64,000 nucleotides of DNA from Acidovorax sp. Its GTDB lineage: Bacteria > Pseudomonadota > Gammaproteobacteria > Burkholderiales > Burkholderiaceae_C. How positions within the stretch are numbered: the stretch's first letter is position 1; each line of letters starts with the position of its first letter. The stretch covers positions 50,716 to 114,715 of the forward strand of contig JAITLO010000049.1 in the NCBI GenBank assembly GCA_031277855.1, read 5' to 3'. This document shows positions 51,695 through 60,411 of the stretch, one piece after another. The position numbers and the translations under genes are program-made. The notes beneath the pieces were generated by a model. It had not been told where the DNA came from. It made no database searches and saw only the letters and a program-made list of their open reading frames with translations.

Positions 51695-54373
51695 ATGGTT
51701 TCCGAACTGCTTTTTCCCCGCCGTCATCCCTTGTGGACCCTGCTGGTCCTGGTGGGCGGCATGGTGTTGTGCATGGCTCTGGCCAGCCAGTTGGCCTGGC
51801 GCCATGCCCTGCATGCCGAAAGTGCCAATGTGCAGCGCCAGCTCGATCTGTATGCCCAGGCCTTGCTGCAGCGCATAGACCGCTACCGCACCCTGCCCGA
51901 GGTGCTGTCGCTGGACCCCGAGCTGCGCAGCGCGCTCAGCCTGGCCCTGGACCAGCCGCTCTCAGCGGCCCAGGTGGAGCACCTGAACCGCAAGCTGGAG
52001 CAGGCCAACGGCGCCAGCCAGGCCTCCACCTTGACGCTGATTGATCGCAGCGGCCGCGCCCTGGCCGCCAGCAACTGGCGCGATGCCAACAGCAATGTGG
52101 GCGAGGACTACAGCTACCGCCCTTATGTGCAGCAAGCCCTGGCCCAGGGCAGCGGGCGTTTTTACGGCATAGGCATGACCACCGGGCTGGCGGGCTATTT
52201 TCTGTCGCGCTCCATCCAGGATGACCAAGGCCGCGTCACCGGCCTGGTGGCCATCAAAATCCTGCTGCACGAGCTGGAACGCGAGTGGCTGCAGATTGAT
52301 GACACGGTGCTGGTGTCCGACGCCCATGGCGTGGTCTTTCTGGCCAGTGCCGACGCCTGGCGCTACCGCCTGCTGCGCCCGCTCTCGCCCAGTGATGAGG
52401 CCGAGATGCGTGCCACCCGCCAGTACGCCAACCAGCCGCTGCGCCCCATGGGGTACCGCCTGGAATCCTCACTGGAGGATGGCGGCATGCTGGCCCGGCT
52501 GGATGAGCCCGCCCTGCCCGGCCTGACGCTGTGGCAGACCCTGCCCTTGCACGGCAGCCGCTGGCAGTTGCACCTGCTGCACCACACCGATGCCAGCACC
52601 GTCACCAGCCGCTGGGCCGCCGCAGCAGCAGGTGGTGCCTGGCTGGCCCTGTGCCTTCTGTGGCTGTTTGTGCGCCAACGCAGCCGCCTGGCCCGGCTGC
52701 GCCAGCGCAGCCGCCAGGAACTGGAAACCGTGCTGCACCAGCATGCCCAGGAGCTGCGCACCGCCCAGGACGGCATTGTGCAGGCCGCACAACAGGCAGC
52801 ACGCACCACCGACACCGGCCTGGCCCCCAGCCTGGAGCATCTGCCCCAGGGGGTGGTCATCGTCGACGCCGATCTGTTGCTGGTAGCCTGGAACTCCCGC
52901 TATGTAGAGCTGTTCCGCTACCCCCAGGCGTTGATGCGCGTGGGCCAGTCCATCGAAGTGCTGCTGCGCCACAACGCCCGCCGGGGCCTGCTGGGCAGTG
53001 GCGATATGGAAGAGGCCATACAGCGCCGCCTTGCGCATTTGCGCAGCGGCAAGCCCCACTTGCACGAGAGCGCCAAGGGCGACGGCACCGTGCTGGAAAT
53101 CCGCGGCAACCCCTTGCCCGGGGGCGGCTTTGTCACCAGCTATGCCGACATCACCAGCTACAAAAACGCTGCACGCGAGCTGCGCTCCCTGGCCGATGCG
53201 CTGGAGCAGCGCATTGCCGAGCGCACCCGCGACCTGGATGCCGCGCGCGAAGAGGCAGAACGCGCCAACCGCTACAAGACCCGCTTTGTGAATGCCGCCG
53301 TGCACGATTTGCTGCAGCCGCTGAATGCAGCGCGCATGTACACCAGCCTGCTGCCCGCCCATTTGCATGACGACCGCGGCCGCCAGGTGGCGCACAGCAT
53401 TGACCAGGCCCTGGCCTCGCAGGACGCCATCCTCACCAGCTTGCTGGACATTGCCCGCATGGAGTCCGGCCAGTTGCAAGTCCATGTGCGCGACTTCGCC
53501 CTGGGCGCACTGCTGGAAGTGGTGCACAACAATTTCGGCATGCAGGCCGAAAGCGAAGGCCTGCAGCTGCGCTGCCTGCCCACGCGTGCCGTGGTGCGCA
53601 GCGATGAGGCACTGCTGCGCCGCATACTGCAGAACTTTGTCTCCAACGCCATTCGCTACACCCGCAAAGGCCGCATCGTGGTGGGTTGCCGCCGCGACGG
53701 CGACTGCGTGCGCATCGAGGTCCACGACCAGGGCCCAGGCATTCCCGAAAGCCTGCAGCAAGAGGTGTTCGAAGAATTCCGCCGCCTGGATGAAGGCCAT
53801 GCCGACGACCGTGGCACCGGCCTGGGCCTGGCCATTGTCGAGCGCCTGGGCCGGCTGCTGGGCCATGAGGTGGGCCTGCGCTCCCAACTGGGCAAGGGCA
53901 GCGTGTTTTGGGTGCGTGTGCCTCTGGGCCATATCGCCGCCCTGCCCGCCCCCCCATCGCCCAACGACCCCGTGGTCGACACCGGCCCGCTACAGGGCGC
54001 CTGCGTCTGGTATGTGGAGGACGACCACGCCACCCGCGACGCCACCTGCACCCTGCTGCAGCGCTGGGGTTGTCAGCTGCCTTTTGCCGGCGATGCACCC
54101 CATGCCCTGGCCCAGGCCATGCCCGGCAATGCCCCCCAGCTGGTGCTGCTGGACGTGCACCTGGGCACCCACTACGGCCCGGATGTCTACACCCTGCTGT
54201 GCGAACGCTGGGGCAGCTGCCCCCCGGTGATCTTGCTCACCGCCGAGCGCGACGCCACCTTGCGCCGCCAGGCCGCCGAACGCGGCTGGGGCTTTCTGGC
54301 CAAGCCGGTACGGCCACCGGCGCTGCGCGCCTTGATGAGCCAGACCCTGGTGCGGGTCAGAGACGGTGGGTGA
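51695..54373 (+). CDS. Hybrid sensor histidine kinase with periplasmic sensor, PAS and receiver domains
   Basis: 892 residues from the ATG giving MVSELLFPRRHPLWTLL; the frame upstream passes through the dctA leader. Membrane segments at about 13-31 and 304-323 bracket a periplasmic dCache-like sensor (YRPYVQQALAQGSGRFYGIG, as in DctB-type sensors). Then a PAS domain (about 380-490, GVVIVDADLLLVAWNSRYVE), HisKA with the phospho-His in NAAVHDLLQPLNAARMY (about 537), HATPase (NFVSNAIRYT, DQGPGIP, GTGLGLAIVERL) and a C-terminal receiver (VWYVEDD, LVLLDVHLG with the phospho-Asp near 819, LAKPV). The HDLLQPL H-box type usually pairs with LuxR-type regulators such as the one at 55179. Probable inducer: C4-dicarboxylates, by neighbourhood. 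Confidence 0.9.
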   Translation: MVSELLFPRRHPLWTLLVLVGGMVLCMALASQLAWRHALHAESANVQRQLDLYAQALLQRIDRYRTLPEVLSLDPELRSALSLALDQPLSAAQVEHLNRKLEQANGASQASTLTLIDRSGRALAASNWRDANSNVGEDYSYRPYVQQALAQGSGRFYGIGMTTGLAGYFLSRSIQDDQGRVTGLVAIKILLHELEREWLQIDDTVLVSDAHGVVFLASADAWRYRLLRPLSPSDEAEMRATRQYANQPLRPMGYRLESSLEDGGMLARLDEPALPGLTLWQTLPLHGSRWQLHLLHHTDASTVTSRWAAAAAGGAWLALCLLWLFVRQRSRLARLRQRSRQELETVLHQHAQELRTAQDGIVQAAQQAARTTDTGLAPSLEHLPQGVVIVDADLLLVAWNSRYVELFRYPQALMRVGQSIEVLLRHNARRGLLGSGDMEEAIQRRLAHLRSGKPHLHESAKGDGTVLEIRGNPLPGGGFVTSYADITSYKNAARELRSLADALEQRIAERTRDLDAAREEAERANRYKTRFVNAAVHDLLQPLNAARMYTSLLPAHLHDDRGRQVAHSIDQALASQDAILTSLLDIARMESGQLQVHVRDFALGALLEVVHNNFGMQAESEGLQLRCLPTRAVVRSDEALLRRILQNFVSNAIRYTRKGRIVVGCRRDGDCVRIEVHDQGPGIPESLQQEVFEEFRRLDEGHADDRGTGLGLAIVERLGRLLGHEVGLRSQLGKGSVFWVRVPLGHIAALPAPPSPNDPVVDTGPLQGACVWYVEDDHATRDATCTLLQRWGCQLPFAGDAPHALAQAMPGNAPQLVLLDVHLGTHYGPDVYTLLCERWGSCPPVILLTAERDATLRRQAAERGWGFLAKPVRPPALRALMSQTLVRVRDGG

Positions 54374-54511
54374 GGAGCGCACGCCACATGTGCGGCCCAA
54401 GCCCCATTGGATACTTGAATACTTCATGCCTCTCATGCAGTCTGGGCGGGCAAAGGCAGCTATCAAAACCAGTGCAGTCACTACAAACGCCGCTTCGCTA
54501 CCATGCAGGCC

Positions 54512-55210
54512 ATGCACAACTATTTTGAAAGTCCCTTCAAAGGCAAGCTGCTGAGCGAGCAGGTCACCAACCCCAATATCCGTGTGGGCCGATACAGCTA
54601 CTACTCGGGCTACTACCACGGCCACAGCTTTGACGACTGCGCGCGCTATCTGATGCCTGATCGCAGCGATGTGGACCAGCTCATCGTCGGCAGCTTTTGC
54701 TCGATTGGCAGCGGCGCCGCCTTCATCATGGCGGGCAACCAGGGACACAGGCATGACTGGGTGTCCTCTTTTCCCTTTTTCTACATGCAGGAAGAGCCGG
54801 CCTTTGGCGAGGCCATCAACGCCTACCAGGCTGCGGGAAATACTGTGGTCGGCAACGATGTCTGGATAGGCTCCGAGGCCATGATTGCGGCCGGTGTCAC
54901 CATAGGCCATGGCGCGGTGATTGGCAGCCGTGCCCTGGTCACCAAAGACGTTGCACCCTATGCCATCGTTGGCGGTAACCCGGCCAAGGAAATCCGCAAG
55001 CGCTTCTCCGACGAACACATCGCCATGCTGCTGGAAATGCAGTGGTGGGATTGGCCCTTGGAGGCGATCAAGGCTGCCATGCCCCTGCTCTGCGCGGGCG
55101 ACATCGAAGGTCTTTTCCGGCACTGGCAGCGGCCAGCACTGAGGCCACAGGCAATGCCGCAATGCACAGCTGCAGCGTCTACAGCTCCTGGTCGTTTTCC
55201 AGACTTTTGA
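54512..55210 (+). CDS. catB: Type B chloramphenicol acetyltransferase (CatB/XAT), CatB3-like
   Basis: 232 residues. From memory of integron CatB3, most of residues 1-205 are identical or similar: NYFESPFKGKLLSEQV, GRYSYYSGYYHGHSFDDCAR, SFCSIGSGAAFIMAGNQGHR with the catalytic-type His, NDVWIGSEAMI, GHGAVIGSRALVTKDV and PYAIVGGNPAKEIRKRF. Start chosen to match the MTNYF-type CatB N-terminus (an ATG three codons upstream is possible). It acetylates chloramphenicol in known relatives; this one may be an intrinsic chromosomal enzyme with another natural acceptor. The last 25 residues are extra (RPQAMPQCTAAAS) and its end overlaps the convergent regulator gene by 32 bases. No attC-like cassette end was seen. 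Confidence 0.92.
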   Translation: MHNYFESPFKGKLLSEQVTNPNIRVGRYSYYSGYYHGHSFDDCARYLMPDRSDVDQLIVGSFCSIGSGAAFIMAGNQGHRHDWVSSFPFFYMQEEPAFGEAINAYQAAGNTVVGNDVWIGSEAMIAAGVTIGHGAVIGSRALVTKDVAPYAIVGGNPAKEIRKRFSDEHIAMLLEMQWWDWPLEAIKAAMPLLCAGDIEGLFRHWQRPALRPQAMPQCTAAASTAPGRFPDF

Positions 55211-55817
55211 CCAGCACCGCAGCCTGGGTGCGGGAGTAGCACTCCAGCTTTTTCAAAATCGCCGTCACATGTACCTTGACGGTGTTTTCGGCCAGGCCCA
55301 GCTCGTGGGCAATCTGCTTGTTGAGCAGGCCGTCGGCCAGGCACAGCAGCACGCGAAACTGCTGGGGCGTGAGCTGGGCCAGGCGGGCGGCCAGGGCGGC
55401 ATCGGCCTCGGAGCGCTCGGCCTCCATGGGCGGGAACCAGTTGTCCCCGGCCAGCACCGCATCCAGTGCGGCGGCCATGGTGTCGGCCGGTGCGGATTTG
55501 GGGATAAAGCCGGCCGCACCAAACTGCTGGGCGCGGCGGATGACGCGGGGCTGGTCATTGGAGGAGATGATGACCACCGGAATCTCCGGATACTCACCCC
55601 GCACATGCAGCAGCGCAGAAAAACCGCGTGCGCCAGGCATGGCCAGGTCCAGCAGCACCAGCTCCACCTCGGGATGGGCTTGCAGCGCCTGGCCCAGGGT
55701 GGCGGCGCTGGCGGCTTCCACAATGGCGTACTGCGGCAAATGTTCGCGCAGCATGTGAATCACTGCGGCGCGAAACAGGGGGTGGTCGTCTGCGACCAAG
55801 AGCGTGGGGGGGAGCAT
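55179..55817 (-). CDS. LuxR/NarL-type response regulator
   Basis: 212 residues from the ATG giving MLPPTLLVADDHPLFRAAV. Receiver domain with acidic pocket DDHP, phospho-Asp in VELVLLDLAMPG and the Lys in GFIPKSAP. DNA-binding LuxR domain LTPQQFRVLLCLADGLLNKQ, GLAENTVKVHVTAILKKL. It resembles the AgmR/ErdR group that regulates carbon-source uptake. It most likely takes phosphate from the hybrid kinase at 51695-54373, with which it forms a split pair around catB, and binds near dctA. Confidence 0.92.
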   Translation of the reverse strand: MLPPTLLVADDHPLFRAAVIHMLREHLPQYAIVEAASAATLGQALQAHPEVELVLLDLAMPGARGFSALLHVRGEYPEIPVVIISSNDQPRVIRRAQQFGAAGFIPKSAPADTMAAALDAVLAGDNWFPPMEAERSEADAALAARLAQLTPQQFRVLLCLADGLLNKQIAHELGLAENTVKVHVTAILKKLECYSRTQAAVLVKSLENDQEL

Positions 55818-55903
55818 GGCGGCAGTCTGCCATGGCCTTGGCATTCCGGCGCTGGCCTGGATCAGAAAATCGCCACCATGCCGCCCCCGCTCATCTACCA
55901 CCC

Positions 55904-57172
55904 TCACCCCTTGGTTGATTTCGGACCATGGCCCAGCACCAGCAGGGCCCCCAGTGTCATAGCCACCAGCGAGAACGCCGGCGCGCCCAGAGCACCCCAA
56001 TGGTCCACCATCAGCCCGCCAACCACAGCACCCGTGGCAATGGCGATCTGAAAACCCGCCACCATCAAACCGCCAGCACCTTCGGCCTGGTCCGGCGCGG
56101 TGCGCACCATCCAGGTCTGAAAGCCCACGGGGAAGGCTCCGAAGGCAAAGCCCCACAGCGTGATGGCCACGGCCGTCACCCCCACCGCGCTGGCACCCAG
56201 CAGCAAGGCCACGGCCAGCAGCGCTACCAGACTGCTACCGCAGACAATGGCCAGCCGCTCACTGCGCCCCGCCAGCCAGCCGCCGGCGAAATTGCCCAGA
56301 AATCCGCCTATGCCATAGCCCAGCAACACGGCAGAGATGCCGGCCGCAGACAGCTGCGTTACCTGCTCCATCAACGGGCGGATATAGGTAAAGCCGGCAA
56401 AGTGGCCTGCAATCACCAGCACCACGGCCAGCAACACCACCTGCACCTTGCGACGCAGCAGCAACTGGCCCAGGGTGCGGAGATTGGGCTTGTCCAGCGG
56501 CGGCAGGGCCGGCAAGGTGAAGATCTGGGCCAGCAGCGTGATCACGCTGACCACACCTGCCGCCACAAAGGCACTGCGCCAGCCCCAGACCTCGCCCATC
56601 CAGGCGCCGATGGGCGCCGCGCACACGGTGGCCACCGACACCCCGGTCAGGATGATGGACATGGCCCGTGCAAACAGCGAAGCCGGCACCAGCCGCATGG
56701 TCAGCGCGGCCGACATGGCCCAAAAACCGCCCAGGGCCACACCCAGCATCACACGGGCCAGCAGCAGCGTCGGCAGGCTGGTGGCCAGCACCGACAACAC
56801 ATTCGAGGCCAACAACAGCACGGTGAGGGCAATCATCACCAGGCGCCGATCCAGCTTGCGGGTCAGCAGCGGCATGCTGGGCGCGGCAATGGCGGCCACC
56901 ATGGCCGTCGCAGTCACTGCCTGGCCGGCTGTGCCGTCGCTGACCTCCAGACTGGCGGCAATACCGGTGAGCAGACTGGCGGGCAAGAACTCGGCCGTGA
57001 CCAGGCCAAAAACGCCCAGGGCCATGGAGACCACGGCCGGCCAATCTGCGGCCTGGGGGGCGCTGTGCGCTTTCGGCGCCCCAGTGCAAGAGACAGGGTG
57101 CGGCTCAGCGGCCGTGCTGGCATCCAAAGAGGCAGTGCAATTGGAAGACGGCATGGGAGCAATCACTTTCAT
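55904..57172 (-). CDS. MFS transporter, DHA1/NepI-AraJ-like efflux protein
   Basis: 422 residues with 12 membrane segments after a 40-residue polar N-terminus. Motif A-like GFGL/MARVMLGVALGGFWAM, RKLDRRLVM after segment 2-3, FGLVTAEFLPASLLTGIA at segment 1 as in NepI-type purine or arabinose efflux proteins. Expected to export a small hydrophilic compound by proton antiport. Divergent from an AraC-type regulator, 60 bases apart with a palindrome between; the pair is likely one regulated efflux unit. Confidence 0.9.
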   Translation of the reverse strand: MKVIAPMPSSNCTASLDASTAAEPHPVSCTGAPKAHSAPQAADWPAVVSMALGVFGLVTAEFLPASLLTGIAASLEVSDGTAGQAVTATAMVAAIAAPSMPLLTRKLDRRLVMIALTVLLLASNVLSVLATSLPTLLLARVMLGVALGGFWAMSAALTMRLVPASLFARAMSIILTGVSVATVCAAPIGAWMGEVWGWRSAFVAAGVVSVITLLAQIFTLPALPPLDKPNLRTLGQLLLRRKVQVVLLAVVLVIAGHFAGFTYIRPLMEQVTQLSAAGISAVLLGYGIGGFLGNFAGGWLAGRSERLAIVCGSSLVALLAVALLLGASAVGVTAVAITLWGFAFGAFPVGFQTWMVRTAPDQAEGAGGLMVAGFQIAIATGAVVGGLMVDHWGALGAPAFSLVAMTLGALLVLGHGPKSTKG

Positions 57173-57189
57173 AATGAAGGGATGCCAAG

Positions 57190-57201
57190 CTTAGGGCTAA
57201 G
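57190..57201. promoter_or_regulatory. Operator-like palindrome between MFS and AraC genes
   Basis: CTTAGGGCTAAG (CTTAG/CTAAG arms, GG spacer), centred in the 60-base divergent gap. Candidate site for the AraC-type regulator; AraC-family sites are more often direct repeats, so this is weak. Confidence 0.35.
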
Positions 57202-57232
57202 ATTTCAGCGTTTCCATGACAGAAAGCCCTGA

Positions 57233-58324
57233 ATGCTTGGCAATTCCTCCAAAGTCATCTGCGAGGCCAAAAACAATGCCCTGCCCGCCGACAGCGCCCA
57301 CGACTTGCTCTCGCAAATCCTGGTCGGCCTGCGTCTGGATGGCGTGGAGTACAACCGCTGCGAGCTCAGCGGTCCCTGGGCCGTGGCCCACCCGGCGCAG
57401 AGCTGGGCGCGGTTTCACTTTGTGGGCAGCGGCAGTTGCTGGCTGCGCACGCCCAATGCAAAGTGGCGGCAACTGCGCCAGGGCGACGCCGTGCTGCTGC
57501 CGCGCGGCAGCTTGCACATACTGGCCAGCGCGCCCGATGTGCCGGCCGTGGACATGGATGCGCTGGCCCGCACCACCATCACGGACAACATCCACCTGGT
57601 AGGCCCCTGCGGCGCCGTGCGTGGCCGGCATCTGCACCATGCCGGACATGGTGAGCATGGGCATGCAATCGTCGGTGATGATGCTGGCGATGAGGCGGGC
57701 CTGGCGCCACCCAGCGTGGTGTTCTCGGGAGCGCTGCGCTTCAACCTCGACCCTCTGCACCCGCTGCTGGCCATGATGCCCGAGGCCATGCAGGCCAGCG
57801 ATCTGGCCGCGCGCGACCCGGCCGTGCCCGCGCTGCTGGAAGCCATGGAGCGCGAGGTGGCCTTTGACCGCATAGGTGCTTGCGGCATCCTGGCGCGGCT
57901 GGCCGATGTGCTGGCCGCCACCGTCATCCGCGGCTGGCTGGAGTCACGCAACAGCGGCAACTGCACCGAAAGCGGCTGGATCACCGCCGTGCGCTGCCCC
58001 AAGATCGGCAAGGTGGTTGCCGCCATCCACGCCGAGCCCGAACGCAACTGGACCGTGCCCATGCTGGCCGGGCTGATCAACGCCTCGCGCTCCAGCTTTG
58101 CCGAGTCATTTACCCGCACCATGGGTGAGAGCCCGGCCAAATACGTGGCCAAAGTGCGCATGTTCGAGGCCCGGCGCTGGATTGCCCAGGACCAGCTGCG
58201 CATTGCCACCGTGGCCGACCGGCTGGGCTATGACTCCGAGGCCTCGTTCAGCCGCGCTTTCAAACGCATCATCGGCCACCCGCCCAGCGCGGCCCGGGGC
58301 GCTGCCGCCACGGCATCGCCCTGA
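57233..58324 (+). CDS. AraC-family regulator with N-terminal cupin domain
   Basis: 363 residues. The N-terminal part (about 20-220) is a Cupin_6/AraC-binding-like domain: LLSQILVGLRLDGVEYNRCE, GDAVLLPRGSLHILA, then a His/Gly/Asp-rich stretch (RGRHLHHAGHGEHGH, about 130-145) that could bind a metal. The C-terminal double helix-turn-helix shows WTVPMLAGLINASRSSFAES, FTRTMGESPAKYVAKVRM and IATVADRLGYDSEASFSRAF. It probably activates the divergent MFS gene and itself. Confidence 0.92.
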   Translation: MLGNSSKVICEAKNNALPADSAHDLLSQILVGLRLDGVEYNRCELSGPWAVAHPAQSWARFHFVGSGSCWLRTPNAKWRQLRQGDAVLLPRGSLHILASAPDVPAVDMDALARTTITDNIHLVGPCGAVRGRHLHHAGHGEHGHAIVGDDAGDEAGLAPPSVVFSGALRFNLDPLHPLLAMMPEAMQASDLAARDPAVPALLEAMEREVAFDRIGACGILARLADVLAATVIRGWLESRNSGNCTESGWITAVRCPKIGKVVAAIHAEPERNWTVPMLAGLINASRSSFAESFTRTMGESPAKYVAKVRMFEARRWIAQDQLRIATVADRLGYDSEASFSRAFKRIIGHPPSAARGAAATASP

Positions 58325-58449
58325 GGCCTGTTGCACCGAAGATTTTTTAATAGCACTTCATGCTGATGGGTGCTTTGCTTCAATGCCATACGACATTAAA
58401 AGCCAGCAGCCATCTGCATAAGCAGCTCCCGTTTTTTATAGCCGCCATA

Positions 58450-58482
58450 AAAAAATGCCCTGCAGCCAGCGCTGAAGGGCAT
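58450..58482 (-). terminator. Rho-independent terminator, minus strand
   Basis: AATGCCCT pairs with AGGGCATT across a 12-14 base loop; on the minus strand TTTTTT follows. It lies about 50 bases downstream of the candidate small gene at 58531-58608, in the right direction for it. Confidence 0.65.
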
Positions 58483-58530
58483 TATTTCGGGCCGCGCGCT
58501 CTACGCGGCAGTGATCCAGTCTTTCCAGAC

Positions 58531-58608
58531 TTATTGGCTGGCGACTTCCAGATGGGCTTCGCGAGCTTCTTGGATGAAGTGGATCAGGGAGTTCAGAGCT
58601 TGGCGCAT
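58531..58608 (-). CDS. Candidate 25-residue small protein
   Basis: ATG to TAA encoding MRQALNSLIHFIQEA then REAHLEVASQ, an amphipathic helix with an acidic, Gln-rich C-terminus. AAAAGG lies seven bases before the ATG. An AT-rich, motif-bearing region lies upstream (58691-58733) and a good terminator downstream, giving a complete transcription unit. No family is recognised. It could instead be part of a small RNA. Confidence 0.45.
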   Translation of the reverse strand: MRQALNSLIHFIQEAREAHLEVASQ

Positions 58609-58690
58609 AACAGACCTTTTCGTAAGACTACGGAGAGAGATGCACTTCCACTGCGGGTGGGGGATGGCTGCATCTCGATCAACCAACCCT

Positions 58691-58733
58691 GGGTTAACCC
58701 TCTAAGTGTTAACCCTAGGTCTAAGTATAAACC
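58691..58733 (-). promoter_or_regulatory. Repeated GGGTTAAC / CTAAGTNTNAACC motifs upstream of the small gene
   Basis: GGGTTAACCC (58691-58700) is a perfect palindrome. TCTAAGTGTTAACC (58701-58714) and TCTAAGTATAAACC (58720-58733) are direct repeats 19 bases apart. On the minus strand GGGTTAAC recurs at 15-base spacing. They lie 80-125 bases upstream of the small gene's ATG, a good place for operator half-sites. Confidence 0.4.
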
Positions 58734-59063
58734 ACAATCTTTTTTTGTGCACCCTCTTCGGGGAACGCAGCGCCAAACGGCGAGCTGGCCGCCAATGCCT
58801 GGTGGAGTGGGCATGCCCGAGAAGGGGAAAGTGGAAATGGGAGCGCCCATCTGCGTCCACGCCAGGCAGGTGAAGGGATGGGGTGGTCTGGGGTGACGGG
58901 GGCGTGGAGCCAAGGTGAAGCCGGCCATGCCGGTGTCCGTGAACTACGGGGCGGCAACAAGCACGGCGCTCACTTATGCGAAGCGAGCGCCGTTTGAATG
59001 CACAGCGTTTCAGATGCTCTGGGGTCTGGAGCTGGCGGCCTGGCTGCGCAGGCCGCTATCGTT

Positions 59064-60215
59064 TCAAGAGCCGTTACGGCCTGCGCGGCGCGTGCGCACA
59101 GCCTGGGCCAGCTGCTGCAGCACGGGCACGGTCTGCTCCATGCTGATGCAGGCGTCGGTCAGCGACACGCCGTAAGCCAGCTCGGCACCGTCCACAATGT
59201 CCTGGCGGCCTTCGTGGAGATGGCTTTCAATCATCACGCCGGTGATGCGGGCATCGCCACCCGCGATTTGCTGGGCCACATCAGCGGCCACATCGATCTG
59301 GCGGCGGTGCTGCTTGCTGCTGTTGGCGTGCGAGAGGTCCACCATCACCTGCGGGCGCAGGCCGGCTTTTTCCAGCATCTCGCAGGCGGCTTGCACATGG
59401 GCCGCGTCGTAATTGGGCGCCTTGCCGCCGCGCAAGATGATGTGGCAGTCCTGGTTGCCACGGGTCTCGAAGATGGCGCTCTGGCCCATCTTGGTCATGC
59501 CCATAAAGGCATGCGAGGATGCGGCTGCCAGCATGGCGTCACTGGCCACCTTCACACCACCATCGGTGCCGTTCTTGAAGCCCACAGGGCAGCTCAGGCC
59601 GCTGGCCAGCTGGCGGTGGCTCTGGCTTTCGGTGGTGCGCGCACCGATGGCGCCCCAGCTGACCAGGTCGCTGATGAACTGTGGCGAGAGCAGGTCCAGA
59701 AACTCCGTGCCGGCCGGCAGGCCCAGCTCCAGCACATCCAGCAACAGGCGGCGCGCCAGCTCCAGGCCTTCGTTGACGGCAAAGCTGCCATCACGGTAGG
59801 GGTCGTTGATATAGCCCTTCCAGCCCACGGTGGTGCGCGGCTTTTCAAAGTACACGCGCATCACGACCAGCAAGTCGTCCTTGAGCGCATCGGCCTGTAC
59901 CTTGAGTTGGCGGGCATAGTCCATGGCCTGGTCATGGTCGTGGATGGAGCAAGGCCCGACCACCACGATCAGGCGGTCATCCTGACCATGCAGCACGCGC
60001 GAGATGGCAGCGCGGCTGGACTCCACCAGGTGGTAGGCCGCGTCCGGAATCGGCAGCCACTCTTCCAGCAGTGCGGGAGTCAGCAGCGGGCGCACGATCT
60101 TGATGCGCGTGTCGTCGATACGGGTCTTGTCCAGGGTGCTCAGCTTGGGAGCGGCGGGCACGGCCTTGCGGGCCGGTGCAGCAGAAGGAGGCAGGGGCGT
60201 CGTGGAGGAAGTCAT
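59064..60215 (-). CDS. aroG: 3-deoxy-7-phosphoheptulonate synthase (DAHP synthase, class I AroF/G/H type)
   Basis: 383 residues, slightly longer than E. coli AroG because of a Pro/Ala-rich first 25 residues. It condenses phosphoenolpyruvate and erythrose 4-phosphate, the first shikimate step, in the cytoplasm. Motifs: TRIKIVRPLLTPALL, VVGPCSIHDHDQAMDYA, MRVYFEKPRTTVGWKGYIND with the PEP-binding Arg and Lys, GARTTESQSHRQLASGLS, PVGFKNGTDG, ILRGGKAPNYDA, DLSHANSSKQHRRQ and IESHLHEGRQ. The Tyr/Phe/Trp feedback type cannot be told with certainty. Monocistronic. Confidence 0.96.
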   Translation of the reverse strand: MTSSTTPLPPSAAPARKAVPAAPKLSTLDKTRIDDTRIKIVRPLLTPALLEEWLPIPDAAYHLVESSRAAISRVLHGQDDRLIVVVGPCSIHDHDQAMDYARQLKVQADALKDDLLVVMRVYFEKPRTTVGWKGYINDPYRDGSFAVNEGLELARRLLLDVLELGLPAGTEFLDLLSPQFISDLVSWGAIGARTTESQSHRQLASGLSCPVGFKNGTDGGVKVASDAMLAAASSHAFMGMTKMGQSAIFETRGNQDCHIILRGGKAPNYDAAHVQAACEMLEKAGLRPQVMVDLSHANSSKQHRRQIDVAADVAQQIAGGDARITGVMIESHLHEGRQDIVDGAELAYGVSLTDACISMEQTVPVLQQLAQAVRTRRAGRNGS

Positions 60216-60411
60216 CCTGCTATTGTCGACGACGGCCTGCTCCGCGTCTCGCGGCTGCCCCCATCTCCCACTACGGTAAGCACTGCTTGAGAGCCGCTGA
60301 CACGGCCCAGCAAATCGAAGATTTGCGTTTGAGACGAGGCGCGAAGTCGCGGGCAGTACAGAGGTACGACAAGACGGAGCAACGACGTATCAAGGGTTGT
60401 GTCTGCGGGTC

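Larger units (their letters stand above)
58325..59063. other. Intergenic region with terminator, candidate small gene and repeated GGGTTAAC motifs
   Basis: 739 bases between the AraC gene and the 3' end of the DAHP synthase gene. It contains the terminator at 58450-58480, the candidate small gene at 58531-58608 and the repeated motif at 58691-58733. A 7-bp stem GGCGCTC/GAGCGCC occurs near 58965-58991. The rest (58740-58960) shows nothing that I can interpret. Confidence 0.6.

Noticed and set aside
54374..55210. catB as an integron cassette
   Set aside because: No attC-like inverted core sites were seen on either side, no integrase is present, and the gene end overlaps a chromosomal regulator gene.
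60310..60326. GCAAATC/GATTTGC hairpin downstream of gdx as terminator
   Set aside because: Seven-bp stem with a 3-base loop but no T-run on either strand.
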